Source: Rhodoferax sp. (lineage in GTDB: Bacteria; Pseudomonadota; Gammaproteobacteria; Burkholderiales; Burkholderiaceae_C). Taken from it: a stretch of 60,374 nt of DNA. Positions 19,701 to 28,083 of this stretch are shown piece by piece. Both the position numbers and the translations under genes were made by a program. The DNA is taken from NCBI RefSeq assembly GCF_011391645.1, contig NZ_JAABQC010000003.1:1-60374 (forward strand), given 5' to 3'. Under the pieces are notes generated by a model. That model did not search any database. It was given only the letters and a program-made list of their open reading frames with translations, and was not told where the DNA came from. Within the stretch, counting starts at the first letter, position 1; the number at the start of each line of letters is the position of its first letter.

Positions 19701-20428
19701 TGCGCCAGGTATTTCTGGACACCGAAACCACGGGGCTGTCGGCCGACAACGGCGACCGCATCATCGAGATCGGCTGCGTCGAAATGCTGCACCGCAAGCT
19801 CACCGGCAACAACCGCCACTTCTACGTCAACCCGGGGCGGGACAGCCACGAAGAAGCGCTCAAGGTGCACGGCATCACCAGTGACTTCCTCAAGGACAAA
19901 CCCAAGTTCGCAGAAGTCGCCCAAGACCTGCTGGACTACCTGAAAGACGCGCATGTGGTTATCCACAACGCGCCGTTTGACCTGGGTTTTTTGAACATGG
20001 AACTGGCGCTCCTTAAGCAGCCGCCAGTCAAAAGCGTGGTGGCCAGTATCACCGACACGCTGGTCATGGCCAAGGAGATGTTTCCGGGCAAACGCAACTC
20101 GCTCGATGCGCTGTGTGACCGCCTGGAGGTAGACAACTCGGGCCGCACCCTGCACGGCGCGCTGCTCGACGCCGAACTGCTTGCCGACATGTACATCAAC
20201 CTCACCCGTGGGCAAAATGCGCTGCTCATGGACGAGGCGCCCACCACCGATGCCAACGGTGCGCGAATCATCGCGCTCGATTTAAGCCAGTTTGTGCTGC
20301 CGGTGATTTGCGCCAACGAGCAGGAAATCGCCGCGCACGAAGAAGTGCTGATGCAAATCGACAAGTCAAGCAATGCCAAGACAATCTGGCGTTCTGTAGA
20401 GCAGAAAACACCGGAAAATGTGACATAA
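19700..20428 (+). CDS. dnaQ: DNA polymerase III epsilon subunit (3'-5' exonuclease)
   Basis: Proofreading exonuclease of 242 aa. DEDDh motifs: Exo I FLDTETTGL (Asp7, Glu9), Exo II HNAPFDLGFLN, and Exo III HGALLDAELLADMY. The length equals the replicative epsilon subunit with its C-terminal alpha-binding tail. The ATG overlaps the fdx stop (TGATG), tying dnaQ translation to the isc operon, followed 25 bp later by a tRNA gene. Confidence 0.95.
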   Translation: MRQVFLDTETTGLSADNGDRIIEIGCVEMLHRKLTGNNRHFYVNPGRDSHEEALKVHGITSDFLKDKPKFAEVAQDLLDYLKDAHVVIHNAPFDLGFLNMELALLKQPPVKSVVASITDTLVMAKEMFPGKRNSLDALCDRLEVDNSGRTLHGALLDAELLADMYINLTRGQNALLMDEAPTTDANGARIIALDLSQFVLPVICANEQEIAAHEEVLMQIDKSSNAKTIWRSVEQKTPENVT

Positions 20429-20453
20429 TCTGCCTCTTTCCTGAACAGGGAAA

Positions 20454-20528
20454 GGGCGGTTAGCTCAGGGGTAGAGCACTGCATTCACACTGCAGGGGTC
20501 ACAAGTTCGAAACTTGTACTGCCCACCA
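20454..20528 (+). tRNA. tRNA-Val (anticodon CAC)
   Basis: Full cloverleaf of 75 nt with encoded CCA: acceptor GGGCGGT/ACTGCCC, D arm GCTC/GAGC, anticodon stem CTGCA/TGCAG with loop TTCACAC (CAC), and T arm ACAAG/CTTGT with TTCGAAA. Confidence 0.95.
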
Positions 20529-20545
20529 AAAATACCAATTGAATC

Positions 20546-20578
20546 AAGCACTTATCGGAAACGCTAAGTGCTTTTTTC
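20546..20578 (+). terminator. Intrinsic terminator after tRNA-Val(CAC)
   Basis: Nine-bp stem AAGCACTTA/TAAGTGCTT with a 10-base loop and a T-run. Nearly the same hairpin follows the other tRNA-Val gene. Confidence 0.85.
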
Positions 20579-20731
20579 TTGGCGATGTCTTAAAAGTGTC
20601 CTGAACCGCTCATTTTTGGCGGCTTGCATTTCTACTGGGGTTCTGCGTCCCAACGATGGGATTGTTTTCGTAACTTCGTGGCGATCTCCCCGCAAACAGG
20701 CCCTGCCAACCGCCGCGCAACGTCGCTTTGG

Positions 20732-21181
20732 TCAGCGCCCCACTTCGTCCACCAGCGTCCTGAAGTCGTCAATGTCTTCAAAGCTGCGGTAAACGCTGGC
20801 AAAGCGCACATAGGCGACTTTGTCGAGTTTTTTGAGCTCGTACATCACCAGTTCACCGATGCGGGTGGACAGCACTTCGCGCAGGCCCAGATTCAGCAGC
20901 TTTTCTTCGATACGCTCTACCGCGCCATCCACCTGCTCGGTGCTCACCGGGCGCTTGCGCAGCGCCAGGTTCATGGATGCCTGCAGTTTGGCGCGCTCAT
21001 ATTCAATGCGGCGACCGTCTTTTTTGACAATGGCCGGAAACGTGACTTCGGGGCGCTCGTAGGTGGTAAACCGCTTGTCGCACAAGGCACAGCGGCGTCG
21101 CCGCCGGATGAAGCCCCCGTCTTCAGAAACCCGGGTTTCAACCACCTGGGTTTCGGGATGACTGCAGAAGGGGCATTTCAT
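20732..21181 (-). CDS. nrdR: Ribonucleotide reductase repressor NrdR
   Basis: A 149-aa repressor of nrd genes. The N-terminal zinc ribbon has CPFC (Cys3, Cys6) and CALC (Cys31, Cys34), followed by RFTTYER and an ATP-cone domain ([22 protein letters not shown]) that senses ATP/dATP. It reads downstream of glyA on the same strand, separated by a 62-bp gap that holds a dispersed hairpin repeat. Confidence 0.97.
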   Translation of the reverse strand: MKCPFCSHPETQVVETRVSEDGGFIRRRRRCALCDKRFTTYERPEVTFPAIVKKDGRRIEYERAKLQASMNLALRKRPVSTEQVDGAVERIEEKLLNLGLREVLSTRIGELVMYELKKLDKVAYVRFASVYRSFEDIDDFRTLVDEVGR

Positions 21182-21191
21182 GCTTGCTCAG

Positions 21192-21242
21192 TCAGTTGGG
21201 GACAGAACTGGTTTACTTCGTGTAACTGCGGTCTGTCCTGCG
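21192..21242. repeat. Dispersed hairpin repeat, family I, copy D
   Basis: Starts TCAGTTGGGG. Outer arms GGACAGA/TCTGTCC; an inner imperfect stem built from GTTTAC and GTAAC. Compared with the copies at 31.5 and 41.2 kb, a T-to-A change in one arm is matched by A-to-T in the other. It lies between glyA and nrdR. Confidence 0.6.
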
Positions 21243-21243
21243 A

Positions 21244-22488
21244 TCAACCATAGACCGGGAAGCGCGCCGTCAGCGCATTGACCTTGGCGCGCACGGCGGC
21301 GATGTTGGCCTCGTCGCGCGGGTTGTCGAGCACATCGGCGATCAGGTTGGCTGTCATGCGGGCTTCTTCGTCCTTGAAGCCCCGCGTGGTCATGGCCGGG
21401 GTGCCCACCCGCACGCCGCTGGTCACCATGGGCTTTTCGGGGTCATTGGGGATGGCGTTTTTGTTGATGGTCATGTGGGCTGCGCCCAGCACAGCTTCCG
21501 CTTCTTTGCCAGTGATGTTTTTGGAGCGCAAATCCACCAGCATGACATGCGATTCGGTACGGCCGCTCACAATCCGCAGGCCGCGCTGGGTGAGCGTTTC
21601 GGCCACGATGCGTGCATTTGTCAGCACTTGCTGCTGATATACCTTGAAATCAGGCTGCAATGCTTCCTTGAAGGCCACGGCCTTGGCGGCAATCACATGC
21701 ATCAGCGGGCCGCCCTGCAGGCCGGGGAAGATGGCGCTGTTGATGGCTTTTTCATACTGTGACTTCATCAAGATGATGCCGCCACGCGGGCCGCGCAGGC
21801 TCTTGTGGGTGGTGCTGGTCACCACGTCTGCATGCGGCACCGGGTTGGGATAGACGCCCGCGGCAATCAGGCCGGCGTAGTGCGCCATGTCGACCATAAA
21901 GATGGCGCCCACGTCTTTGGCCACCTTGGCAAAGCGCTCAAAGTCGATGCGCAGGCTGTAGGCACTGGCACCGGCAATGATCAGCTTGGGCTTGGATTCA
22001 TGCGCCTTGCGCTCCATGGCGTCGTAGTCGATGGCTTCATTGGCATCCAGGCCATAAGACACCACGTTGAACCATTTGCCGCTGATGTTCAGGGGCATAC
22101 CATGCGTCAGGTGACCACCTTCGGCCAAGCTCATGCCCATGATGGTGTCGCCGGGTTTCAAAAATGCCAGAAAAACGGCTTCATTGGCCGATGCACCGCA
22201 ATGCGGCTGCACGTTGGCAGCTTCGGCGCCAAAGAGTTGCTTGACCCGGTCCAGGGCCAGTTGCTCGGCAATGTCGACAAACTCGCAGCCGCCGTAGTAG
22301 CGCTTGCCAGGGTAGCCTTCAGCGTACTTATTAGTGAGTTGGGTGCCTTGCGCGGCCATGACGGCAGGTGAGGCGTAGTTTTCGCTGGCAATCAGCTCGA
22401 TGTGGTCCTGCTGGCGCTGGTTTTCAGATTGGATGGCGGCAAACAGTTCGGGGTCGGTTTGCTCAATGAGAATGTTACGGTCGAACAT
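21244..22488 (-). CDS. glyA: Serine hydroxymethyltransferase
   Basis: PLP enzyme of 414 aa converting serine and tetrahydrofolate to glycine and 5,10-methylene-THF, the main one-carbon source for purines and thymidylate. The PLP lysine lies in [14 protein letters not shown], with [10 protein letters not shown] near the N terminus and the [13 protein letters not shown] segment, all SHMT hallmarks. AAGGA lies 6 bases before the ATG. The 5' leader carries a ZTP riboswitch candidate, linking expression to folate/purine status. Transcription may continue into nrdR. Confidence 0.98.
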   Translation of the reverse strand: MFDRNILIEQTDPELFAAIQSENQRQQDHIELIASENYASPAVMAAQGTQLTNKYAEGYPGKRYYGGCEFVDIAEQLALDRVKQLFGAEAANVQPHCGASANEAVFLAFLKPGDTIMGMSLAEGGHLTHGMPLNISGKWFNVVSYGLDANEAIDYDAMERKAHESKPKLIIAGASAYSLRIDFERFAKVAKDVGAIFMVDMAHYAGLIAAGVYPNPVPHADVVTSTTHKSLRGPRGGIILMKSQYEKAINSAIFPGLQGGPLMHVIAAKAVAFKEALQPDFKVYQQQVLTNARIVAETLTQRGLRIVSGRTESHVMLVDLRSKNITGKEAEAVLGAAHMTINKNAIPNDPEKPMVTSGVRVGTPAMTTRGFKDEEARMTANLIADVLDNPRDEANIAAVRAKVNALTARFPVYG

Positions 22489-22494
22489 GGCAGT

Positions 22495-22515
22495 CCTTAA
22501 AGACGTGGGTTAAGG
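22495..22515 (-). promoter_or_regulatory. Candidate ribosome-binding-site sequestering hairpin of glyA leader
   Basis: On the minus strand CCTTAA, immediately after the riboswitch CTGGGCA motif, can pair with TTAAGG, which contains the AAGGA ribosome binding site of glyA. This fits a translational expression platform in which ligand-stabilised aptamer frees the site. Pairing is seen; the switching is inferred. Confidence 0.5.
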
Positions 22516-22605
22516 TGCCCAGGCGAACGGCTGATCACAACACCCGAATTGGTGCTGTGGCACGCTCCCCCGTGGTGTTCCCACTTCGGCAGCACGCCCG
22601 CTTTG
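22514..22605 (-). ncRNA. ZTP (pfl motif) riboswitch upstream of glyA
   Basis: Minus-strand leader matching the pfl/ZTP aptamer: 5' GGGCGTGCTGCCGAA, hairpin GTGGGAACACCAC, then GGGGGAGCGTGCC, a variable linker hairpin (CACCAATTCGGGTG), and the 3' hallmark CGCCTGGGCA. This is the order found in characterised pfl RNAs, which bind the purine intermediates ZMP/ZTP and activate one-carbon genes when 10-formyl-THF is short. glyA is a known target class. The call is from motif memory, not covariance scoring. Confidence 0.88.
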
Positions 22606-22655
22606 GGGGTGATGCCTATCGCCAGTTGCGCACTGTCAGATTTTAGCTGACGTCA

Positions 22656-23507
22656 TCAACCCATCGCCAGGGTGGCGGCTTTGTCGGGCGTGGCGGGCGC
22701 TTCTGGTGTCTCTTGGGCTGCAGGCGTGAGCACCTTGATGGCCGCAGGGGCAAGCGTGGTTTGCCGTGGTGCCGAGTTGCCGTGCACCACCGACTGCAGG
22801 CGGGCGTACTCGGCCATTACTTTGGCGGCATAGCCACCGTCTGTTTCCAGGTTGGCCGCGCCCACATAGTATTTCAGGCCGCCCTCAATGGAGCCCGCCA
22901 TGCGGATGCAATCCTTCAGCACTTTCACGCCAACATGCAGGTTTGCCAGCGGGTCAAAGGCTGCAAACTGGCCACCAAAACTCTGGTATTTGTCGTGGTG
23001 GATCTTGGTCATGACCTGCATCAGGCCTTGCGCGCCAACCGAGCTTTGGGCGAACGGGTTAAATCCCGACTCCACGGCCATCACCGCCAAAATCAGCGTG
23101 GGGTCGAGCTTGACGCGCGCGCCAACAGCATAGGCTTCGGCCACCAGTGCGCTGATCGGCTCAGGCGCCACGCGGTACTTCTTGCTGAGCCAATAAGCCA
23201 CGGCGGCTTGTTGCTTGGGCAACTCTTTGGGATCGGCCGCAGTGGCGCGTTCGCTGGCGGAGGCGTGGTTGCCAGCGACCAGGTCGCTGACGACGCCGCT
23301 CACCTCTTGCTGGCGCTCTTGCAGCCAGCTAAAGAGCTTGATTTCGCCCACCTGGCGCAGCTCGGGGCGAGCCACCAAAGCCATGGTGCTAAACAAGACA
23401 GCCAGACCGATCAGGGCAAAACTGTTGTGGGTAATCTGAAAAAAGCCTTTGGTCACGGCAGCTAGCGCTTGCCTCAGACCTGAGCTCATGGTGTTAGATG
23501 CTGTCAT
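22656..23507 (-). CDS. Lytic transglycosylase (SLT domain)
   Basis: A 283-aa peptidoglycan-cleaving enzyme of the soluble lytic transglycosylase fold, anchored by one membrane helix (about 29-47). The catalytic Glu146 is in AVESGFNPFAQSSVGAQG, followed by GLMQVM and the later GGLKYYVGAANL, the usual SLT motifs. The C-terminal tail is Ala/Thr/Pro-rich and probably disordered. Its start faces a 451-bp intergenic region. It lies upstream of glyA on the same strand with the riboswitch leader between. Confidence 0.9.
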   Translation of the reverse strand: MTASNTMSSGLRQALAAVTKGFFQITHNSFALIGLAVLFSTMALVARPELRQVGEIKLFSWLQERQQEVSGVVSDLVAGNHASASERATAADPKELPKQQAAVAYWLSKKYRVAPEPISALVAEAYAVGARVKLDPTLILAVMAVESGFNPFAQSSVGAQGLMQVMTKIHHDKYQSFGGQFAAFDPLANLHVGVKVLKDCIRMAGSIEGGLKYYVGAANLETDGGYAAKVMAEYARLQSVVHGNSAPRQTTLAPAAIKVLTPAAQETPEAPATPDKAATLAMG

Positions 23508-23958
23508 AGCTTTTCCTTCTTGCGCGAGGTCTGATGCAATTTAAAGACACGTCCATAAAGTGCGGCAGGGACCAGGCATGGGTTGTTACGCTATCAATAT
23601 CCTGCGGTTGTTGCGCGTTGGTGCAGAGATTTGATGTTGCCGGGGTCGGCAGCGGGTTAGGGTTATCCCTTGATTTTGTCAAGAGTCCGCGGATTCTAGA
23701 GGCGCTGGATATAACAAGTCAACCATATCAAATAGGTTTGATATTCTAATAATGGTTTCAAGACTGGACCTGCCGAGGGATTTCGCAGGATTTAGGGCGG
23801 GTTCCAGGCCTGATTTTTAACCTCCGGCGAGTGGCAGAGATCATGCTACTTCTTGGGGCTTGATTGTTTTTTTGGGGAGCACGCAAAACCCGGCGAAAAT
23901 ACGCGTTTATTCCCGCCGCCTGCCGGCGGGCACATTTTCACTTTAGTGCGCGACGTCG
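23508..23958. other. 451-bp intergenic region
   Basis: Separates the lytic transglycosylase and DUF349 genes (divergent). No convincing gene seen; the small frame at 23534-23749 lacks a ribosome binding site or recognisable protein. It holds an A+T-rich perfect palindrome (23725-23744) and a GC-rich hairpin, CCCGCCG/CGGCGGG at 23912-23930, in the leader of the DUF349 gene. Confidence 0.6.
23725..23744. promoter_or_regulatory. Operator-like perfect palindrome
   Basis: ATATCAAA and TTTGATAT separated by TAGG: a perfect 8+4+8 inverted repeat in an A+T-rich part of a divergent intergenic region. It looks like a dimer-binding operator; the regulator is not identifiable. Confidence 0.4.
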
Positions 23959-26715
23959 ATGTTCCCTTTTTCTACCCAAAGCAAAGCCAGCCCCACCCCT
24001 GACGCCCCTGTCGTCAGTGCCAAGACCCCCGAGGCCCATCCACTGGATGCCCTGACGCATGGCGCGTTTTCGGCGCAAACCTCGGGTGAGCGCATGGCCT
24101 GCATCCGCGAATGGCTGGCCAGCAGCCCGAGCAGCGAACAGTTGCAGCAGGTGTTCAAGGAACTGAGCGGCAAGGACAAGGGTGCCGCCAAATTGCTGCG
24201 CGAAAAACTCGATGAGATCAAGCGCAGCAAAACCCAGGCCACCATTGCGCTGGAATGGGCTGACAAGGCGCAGGCGCTGCTGGCCCTGGCCAAGCTCAAT
24301 CTGGCCGATGCCCTGGCCTGGCAGCGCGATGCCGCCAAAGCCGGTGCGCCGCTGAGCAAAGAGCCCCTGGCAGGTTTGAAAGCCCAACTGGTCGAGCGGG
24401 TGCGTGCCATTGAAGACTTGCAGCACCGGGTGCAGGTGCAGCGTGAGGCGGCGGTGCTGCTGGCGCAGCGCATTGAGGTGCTCTCCACCAAGCCCTGGAC
24501 CGATGCCCAGTCCACCCAGGAAGCCCTGGCCGCGGACGTGGCCCATTGGCAGACTGAGTCTGATGCCTTGGTGGCCGATGCCAATTGGTCCAGCGTCGAT
24601 GTGCGTTTTGTGTCCCAGTTGAATGATTCCCAGGCCCAGTTGCAACTGGTCTGGCAAGCTTTTCAAGAAGCTCTGGCACTCACCATCGCAGCCGCAAAAG
24701 ACGCGGCCGCGCCGCTGCCCAAGGTGCCGGTGTGGGCCGATGAACTGCGTCTGGCACGCGGCGTTCCGCTGGAGCCGGTGGCAGCACCAGCCAAACCCAA
24801 GGTGGATCCCGAGATTCGCGCCAAGGCCTCCGCGCATGTGGCCGAAGTGCTGGCCAAGTTGGAACATGAAATGGCGCAGGGCCATGGCAAGGCCAGCGCC
24901 GGTGCTGCCAATGCCCTGCGGCAGACGCTCAAGGACAACGGCCGTTTGATTGACGACAAGCTCGAAGCCCAGGCCCATGCGGCGCTGGTGGCTGCGGGCG
25001 AGTTGGAAGGCTGGCAGCGCTGGCGTGCCGACCAGTTGCGCGAAGAACTGGTGACCAAGGCAGAGGCGCTGCTCAAGCGCCCCGAGGGTCAGGCCATTGG
25101 CGGGCGCAAGATGCAGGACCAGTTGCGCCAACTGCGTGAGCAGTGGAAGCTGACCGACCAGGGTGGCGTGCCCAACCACGCGCTGTGGAAACGCTTTGAT
25201 GAAGCCTGCAACGAAGCCCACAAGGTGGTGGAAGCCTGGCTGGAAAAAATCAAGGCCGAGTCGGCGGAGCACCGCGCCCAGCGGCTGGCGCTTATCGAAG
25301 AGGTCAAGGCGTGGGCCGAAGCCAATCGTGTGGCGCTTGACGACGACTGGAAGGGCTTCAGCCGCTTGCTGCACCAGTTTGGCGACCGCTGGCGCGAGGC
25401 GGGTCATATCGGCGAAAAAATGTTCGCTGAATTGCAGCCGCTCTGGAAAGCAGCCATTGACCATGCCGCGGAGCCGCTGGAAACCCTGCAAAAGCTCAGC
25501 CTGGAGGCACGCCACGCCATGATCGATGAGGCCAGGGCGCTGGGCGCCGAGGCCATGCTGCGCATAGATGCCGTCAAGGCGCTGCAGCAGCGCTGGCAGG
25601 CGGAGGCGCATCGCGTGCCGATTGACCGCCGCCACGAGCAAAAGCTGTGGGACGCGTTCCGCAAGCCGATCGACGAAGCCTTCAACCGCAAGACGGTCGA
25701 ACGTGAGAAAGCCCAGAGTGCCTTGAGCGACCGCGACCGTATCGTGCTGGAGGCTTCCAAAGCGCTGCAGGCCGCCAATGCCTCGGGCGATGCGCAAGCC
25801 ATTCGCAGCGCCATGAGCGCGCTGGAAGCGGCCCTGAGTGGTCAGCGCCAGGCGCAAGCGGCCGTAGTGGCTGCCGGACCTGCTGAACAGAACGCCGATA
25901 CCCAGACAGACAACGCGCCAGCAGCGCCAGACAGCACCGAGGCTCCCGAAGCTGTCATGGCAGAAGGGGTTGCCAGTGAGGCCGCAGAAACCACAGAAGC
26001 CGCGCCTGAGCCGGCCAAGCCGGTGACACCGCCCAAACGCGTGGTTGCCATGCGCGGTGATGACCGCCCCGGCATGAAAAAAGAAGAGCCTGCCGGCATG
26101 GGCCGCGGCGGCAAGTTTGGTGACCGCAAAGACAGCGGTCGTCCGGGTGGCCGCGATGGCGGGCGTGATGCGCGCGGCCCTGGCCGCATGGACGAGCGTG
26201 GCGGGCCGCGTGGCGAGCGCTCAGACCGTCCGGCGTTTGGCGAGCGTCCTGACGCGCCACGCTTGGGTGACGCAGCCTTCAGGGCCCAGCGCGATGCGCT
26301 GGAACAAGCGCAGTTTGCCTTGCGCAAGCTGGCGGCTCAGGCCCATGGCGAGGCCCTGACGCATTTGCTGGCCGCCTGGGAGTCGCGTGATGCAACCCAA
26401 GTGCCAACAGTGCAGGAATTGGGCAGTCGCGTCAATCCGGCGGTTCGGGGTGCCTGGGTCAAGGCGGTGTCAGAGCCCGCAGCCGGTGACGCAGCGACGG
26501 CGCTTTTGCGGCTTGAAATGGCCGCTGAAGTTCCCACACCTGCCGAGCAGTTGAGCGCGCGGCGAATGTACCAGTTGCAGTTGCTGACCAAGCGCAACGA
26601 CCCGGCACCGGCGCAAACCTGGGGTCAGGACACCGCCACGGTGCTGGCATCTGCCTTTGATGCCGCTCAGGTGCGCCGCCTGCAAAACGTGCTCAAAGTC
26701 TTGTTAAAGCCCTGA
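23959..26715 (+). CDS. DUF349 repeat protein with RGG-like region
   Basis: A 918-aa mostly helical protein. Three DUF349-type units are visible, each with a Trp-Lys/Arg near its start and LW-F spacing: REQWKLTD around 393, DRWREAGHIGEKMF around 476 and QRWQAEAHRVPIDRR around 545. The rest is Ala/Gln/Lys-rich with coiled-coil character. Residues about 713-770 form a low-complexity Gly/Arg/Asp tract (GRGGKFGDRKD, GGRDARGPG, ERGGPRGERSDRP) resembling RNA-binding RGG regions, followed by a helical C-terminal domain. Function of the family is unknown; nucleic-acid binding is inference. Its 3' end overlaps convergent lpxH by 12 bp. Confidence 0.85.
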   Translation: MFPFSTQSKASPTPDAPVVSAKTPEAHPLDALTHGAFSAQTSGERMACIREWLASSPSSEQLQQVFKELSGKDKGAAKLLREKLDEIKRSKTQATIALEWADKAQALLALAKLNLADALAWQRDAAKAGAPLSKEPLAGLKAQLVERVRAIEDLQHRVQVQREAAVLLAQRIEVLSTKPWTDAQSTQEALAADVAHWQTESDALVADANWSSVDVRFVSQLNDSQAQLQLVWQAFQEALALTIAAAKDAAAPLPKVPVWADELRLARGVPLEPVAAPAKPKVDPEIRAKASAHVAEVLAKLEHEMAQGHGKASAGAANALRQTLKDNGRLIDDKLEAQAHAALVAAGELEGWQRWRADQLREELVTKAEALLKRPEGQAIGGRKMQDQLRQLREQWKLTDQGGVPNHALWKRFDEACNEAHKVVEAWLEKIKAESAEHRAQRLALIEEVKAWAEANRVALDDDWKGFSRLLHQFGDRWREAGHIGEKMFAELQPLWKAAIDHAAEPLETLQKLSLEARHAMIDEARALGAEAMLRIDAVKALQQRWQAEAHRVPIDRRHEQKLWDAFRKPIDEAFNRKTVEREKAQSALSDRDRIVLEASKALQAANASGDAQAIRSAMSALEAALSGQRQAQAAVVAAGPAEQNADTQTDNAPAAPDSTEAPEAVMAEGVASEAAETTEAAPEPAKPVTPPKRVVAMRGDDRPGMKKEEPAGMGRGGKFGDRKDSGRPGGRDGGRDARGPGRMDERGGPRGERSDRPAFGERPDAPRLGDAAFRAQRDALEQAQFALRKLAAQAHGEALTHLLAAWESRDATQVPTVQELGSRVNPAVRGAWVKAVSEPAAGDAATALLRLEMAAEVPTPAEQLSARRMYQLQLLTKRNDPAPAQTWGQDTATVLASAFDAAQVRRLQNVLKVLLKP

Positions 26716-27516
26716 GATTAGCGGCAGGCGCTGGGGCGCGTGCCCTGCCTGCAGCCGCAGCACCTGCAGCCGTGGCGGCTGAGCGGCTGCGTCCCAGTCG
26801 CTCAGCACAAGACGACGCAGCGGCGGCTGCGTGGTGGTATCCAGCACATGGTCATTGGGCAGATGGGTGTGGCCATGAATCAGGGTGCTGGCGCTGGCCT
26901 CAATAAGCAAGGCTTTGGCGGCTGCTGCATCGACATCGGCATAGACCGAGCCATTTGCCTTGCGCGACTCGCTCTCTGAGCGCAGCCCGCGGGCCAGCAA
27001 CTGACGCTCTGTCAGCGGTTTTGCCAGCAAAGCCTGTTGCCATGCCTGGTTACGCACCAGTTGGCGAAACTTCAGGTAATCCACGTCGTCCAGGCACAGC
27101 GCATCGCCATGCGACAGCAGCCAGCGCTGGCCGTCAAACGTCAGCACCGTCGGGTCAGCTAGCAGCGTCATGCCGCAGGCACGGGCAAAGTCTTCGCCCA
27201 ATAAAAAATCGCGGTTGCCGTGCATGAAATACACCGGCAAGCGCCTGGACGTGGCGTGCAACACCTGCTGGCACTGCAGCGCGAAAGACCCATCGGCGTC
27301 ACTGGCGGCCGTGATGTCGTCGCCGACCCAGGCGTCAAACAAGTCGCCAAGGATGAACAGGGCGTCGGCCGGCGTGCTGGCCATGTAGCGCTGCCAGGCC
27401 GCAAAAGTGGCGTGCTGGCTGGCCTGCAAATGCAGGTCGGAGATGAAGTCCAGCGCGCGCCAGGCGGGGGCAGCCCTGACCTCAGGCACTGGCGTTGGCA
27501 AAGGTTCCGCTGCCAC
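26704..27516 (-). CDS. lpxH: UDP-2,3-diacylglucosamine diphosphatase LpxH
   Basis: Calcineurin-like phosphoesterase of 270 aa that makes lipid X in lipid A synthesis, at the inner membrane face. Metal motifs are visible: DFISDLHL, FILGDLFDAWVGDD, FMHGNRDFLLG, LLSHGDALCLDD and LIHGHTHLP. The GTG start at 27516 gives about 20 residues before the first motif; no strong ribosome binding site marks it. It is last in a minus-strand group TPR-ppiA-ppiB-lpxH. Confidence 0.95.
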   Translation of the reverse strand: MAAEPLPTPVPEVRAAPAWRALDFISDLHLQASQHATFAAWQRYMASTPADALFILGDLFDAWVGDDITAASDADGSFALQCQQVLHATSRRLPVYFMHGNRDFLLGEDFARACGMTLLADPTVLTFDGQRWLLSHGDALCLDDVDYLKFRQLVRNQAWQQALLAKPLTERQLLARGLRSESESRKANGSVYADVDAAAAKALLIEASASTLIHGHTHLPNDHVLDTTTQPPLRRLVLSDWDAAAQPPRLQVLRLQAGHAPQRLPLISGL

Positions 27517-27520
27517 AGTC

Positions 27521-27550
27521 TGTCATTGCGGGTCAGGCCAGCAATCCATG
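27521..27550. repeat. Dispersed hairpin repeat, family II, copy 2
   Basis: TGTCATTGCGGGTCAGGCC followed by AGCAATCCATG. Outer parts match the copy at 17450-17478. Located between ppiB and the lpxH start. Confidence 0.55.
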
Positions 27551-27573
27551 AGGCTTCAAAAGTAGCACTTGCC

Positions 27574-28080
27574 TCAAAGCGCAACGGCTTTTTCGATCAC
27601 CACGTCTTCCAGCGGCACGTCATCGTGGTGGCCCTTGCGGCCGGTTTTGACGGCCTTGATCTTGTCCACCACATCGGTGCCAGCGACCACTTTGCCAAAC
27701 ACGGCGTAGCCCCAGCCTTGGGCGCTGGGTGCTGTGTGGTTCAAAAAGGTGTTGTCGGCCACGTTGATGAAGAACTGGGCGGTGGCCGAGTGCGGGTCGC
27801 CGGTGCGCGCCATGGCCACGGTGTAATTCAGATTTTTCAGCCCGTTGTTGGCCTCATTTTGAATCGGCGCATCGCAGGTTTTTTGCGCCATGCCCGGTTC
27901 CATGCCGCCGCCCTGCACCATGAAGCCGGGAATCACGCGGTGAAAAATGGTGTTGTCGTAATGGCCCTTGTTCACATAACTCAGAAAGTTGGCGGCGCAC
28001 TTTGGCGCTTTGTCAGCGTCGAGTTCTAGTGTGATGGTGCCGTAGTTTTTGACGTGGAGTTCGACTTGTGGATTGCTCAT
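27574..28080 (-). CDS. ppiB: Cytoplasmic cyclophilin (peptidyl-prolyl isomerase B)
   Basis: A 168-aa cyclophilin without a signal peptide. Family motifs: [14 protein letters not shown] with the catalytic Arg, [18 protein letters not shown] and [14 protein letters not shown]. Catalyses cis-trans isomerisation of proline bonds in the cytoplasm. It starts 3 bp after the stop of the secreted paralogue ppiA, indicating an operon and probable tandem duplication. Confidence 0.95.
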   Translation of the reverse strand: MSNPQVELHVKNYGTITLELDADKAPKCAANFLSYVNKGHYDNTIFHRVIPGFMVQGGGMEPGMAQKTCDAPIQNEANNGLKNLNYTVAMARTGDPHSATAQFFINVADNTFLNHTAPSAQGWGYAVFGKVVAGTDVVDKIKAVKTGRKGHHDDVPLEDVVIEKAVAL

Positions 28081-28083
28081 GAT

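Noticed and set aside
23534-23749. 71-aa frame in the 451-bp intergenic region
   Set aside because: No ribosome binding site, no family resemblance, and it spans the A+T-rich palindrome.
23938-25857. 639-aa minus-strand frame
   Set aside because: Antisense to the DUF349 gene; low-complexity Gln/Leu/Gly composition and no recognisable domain.
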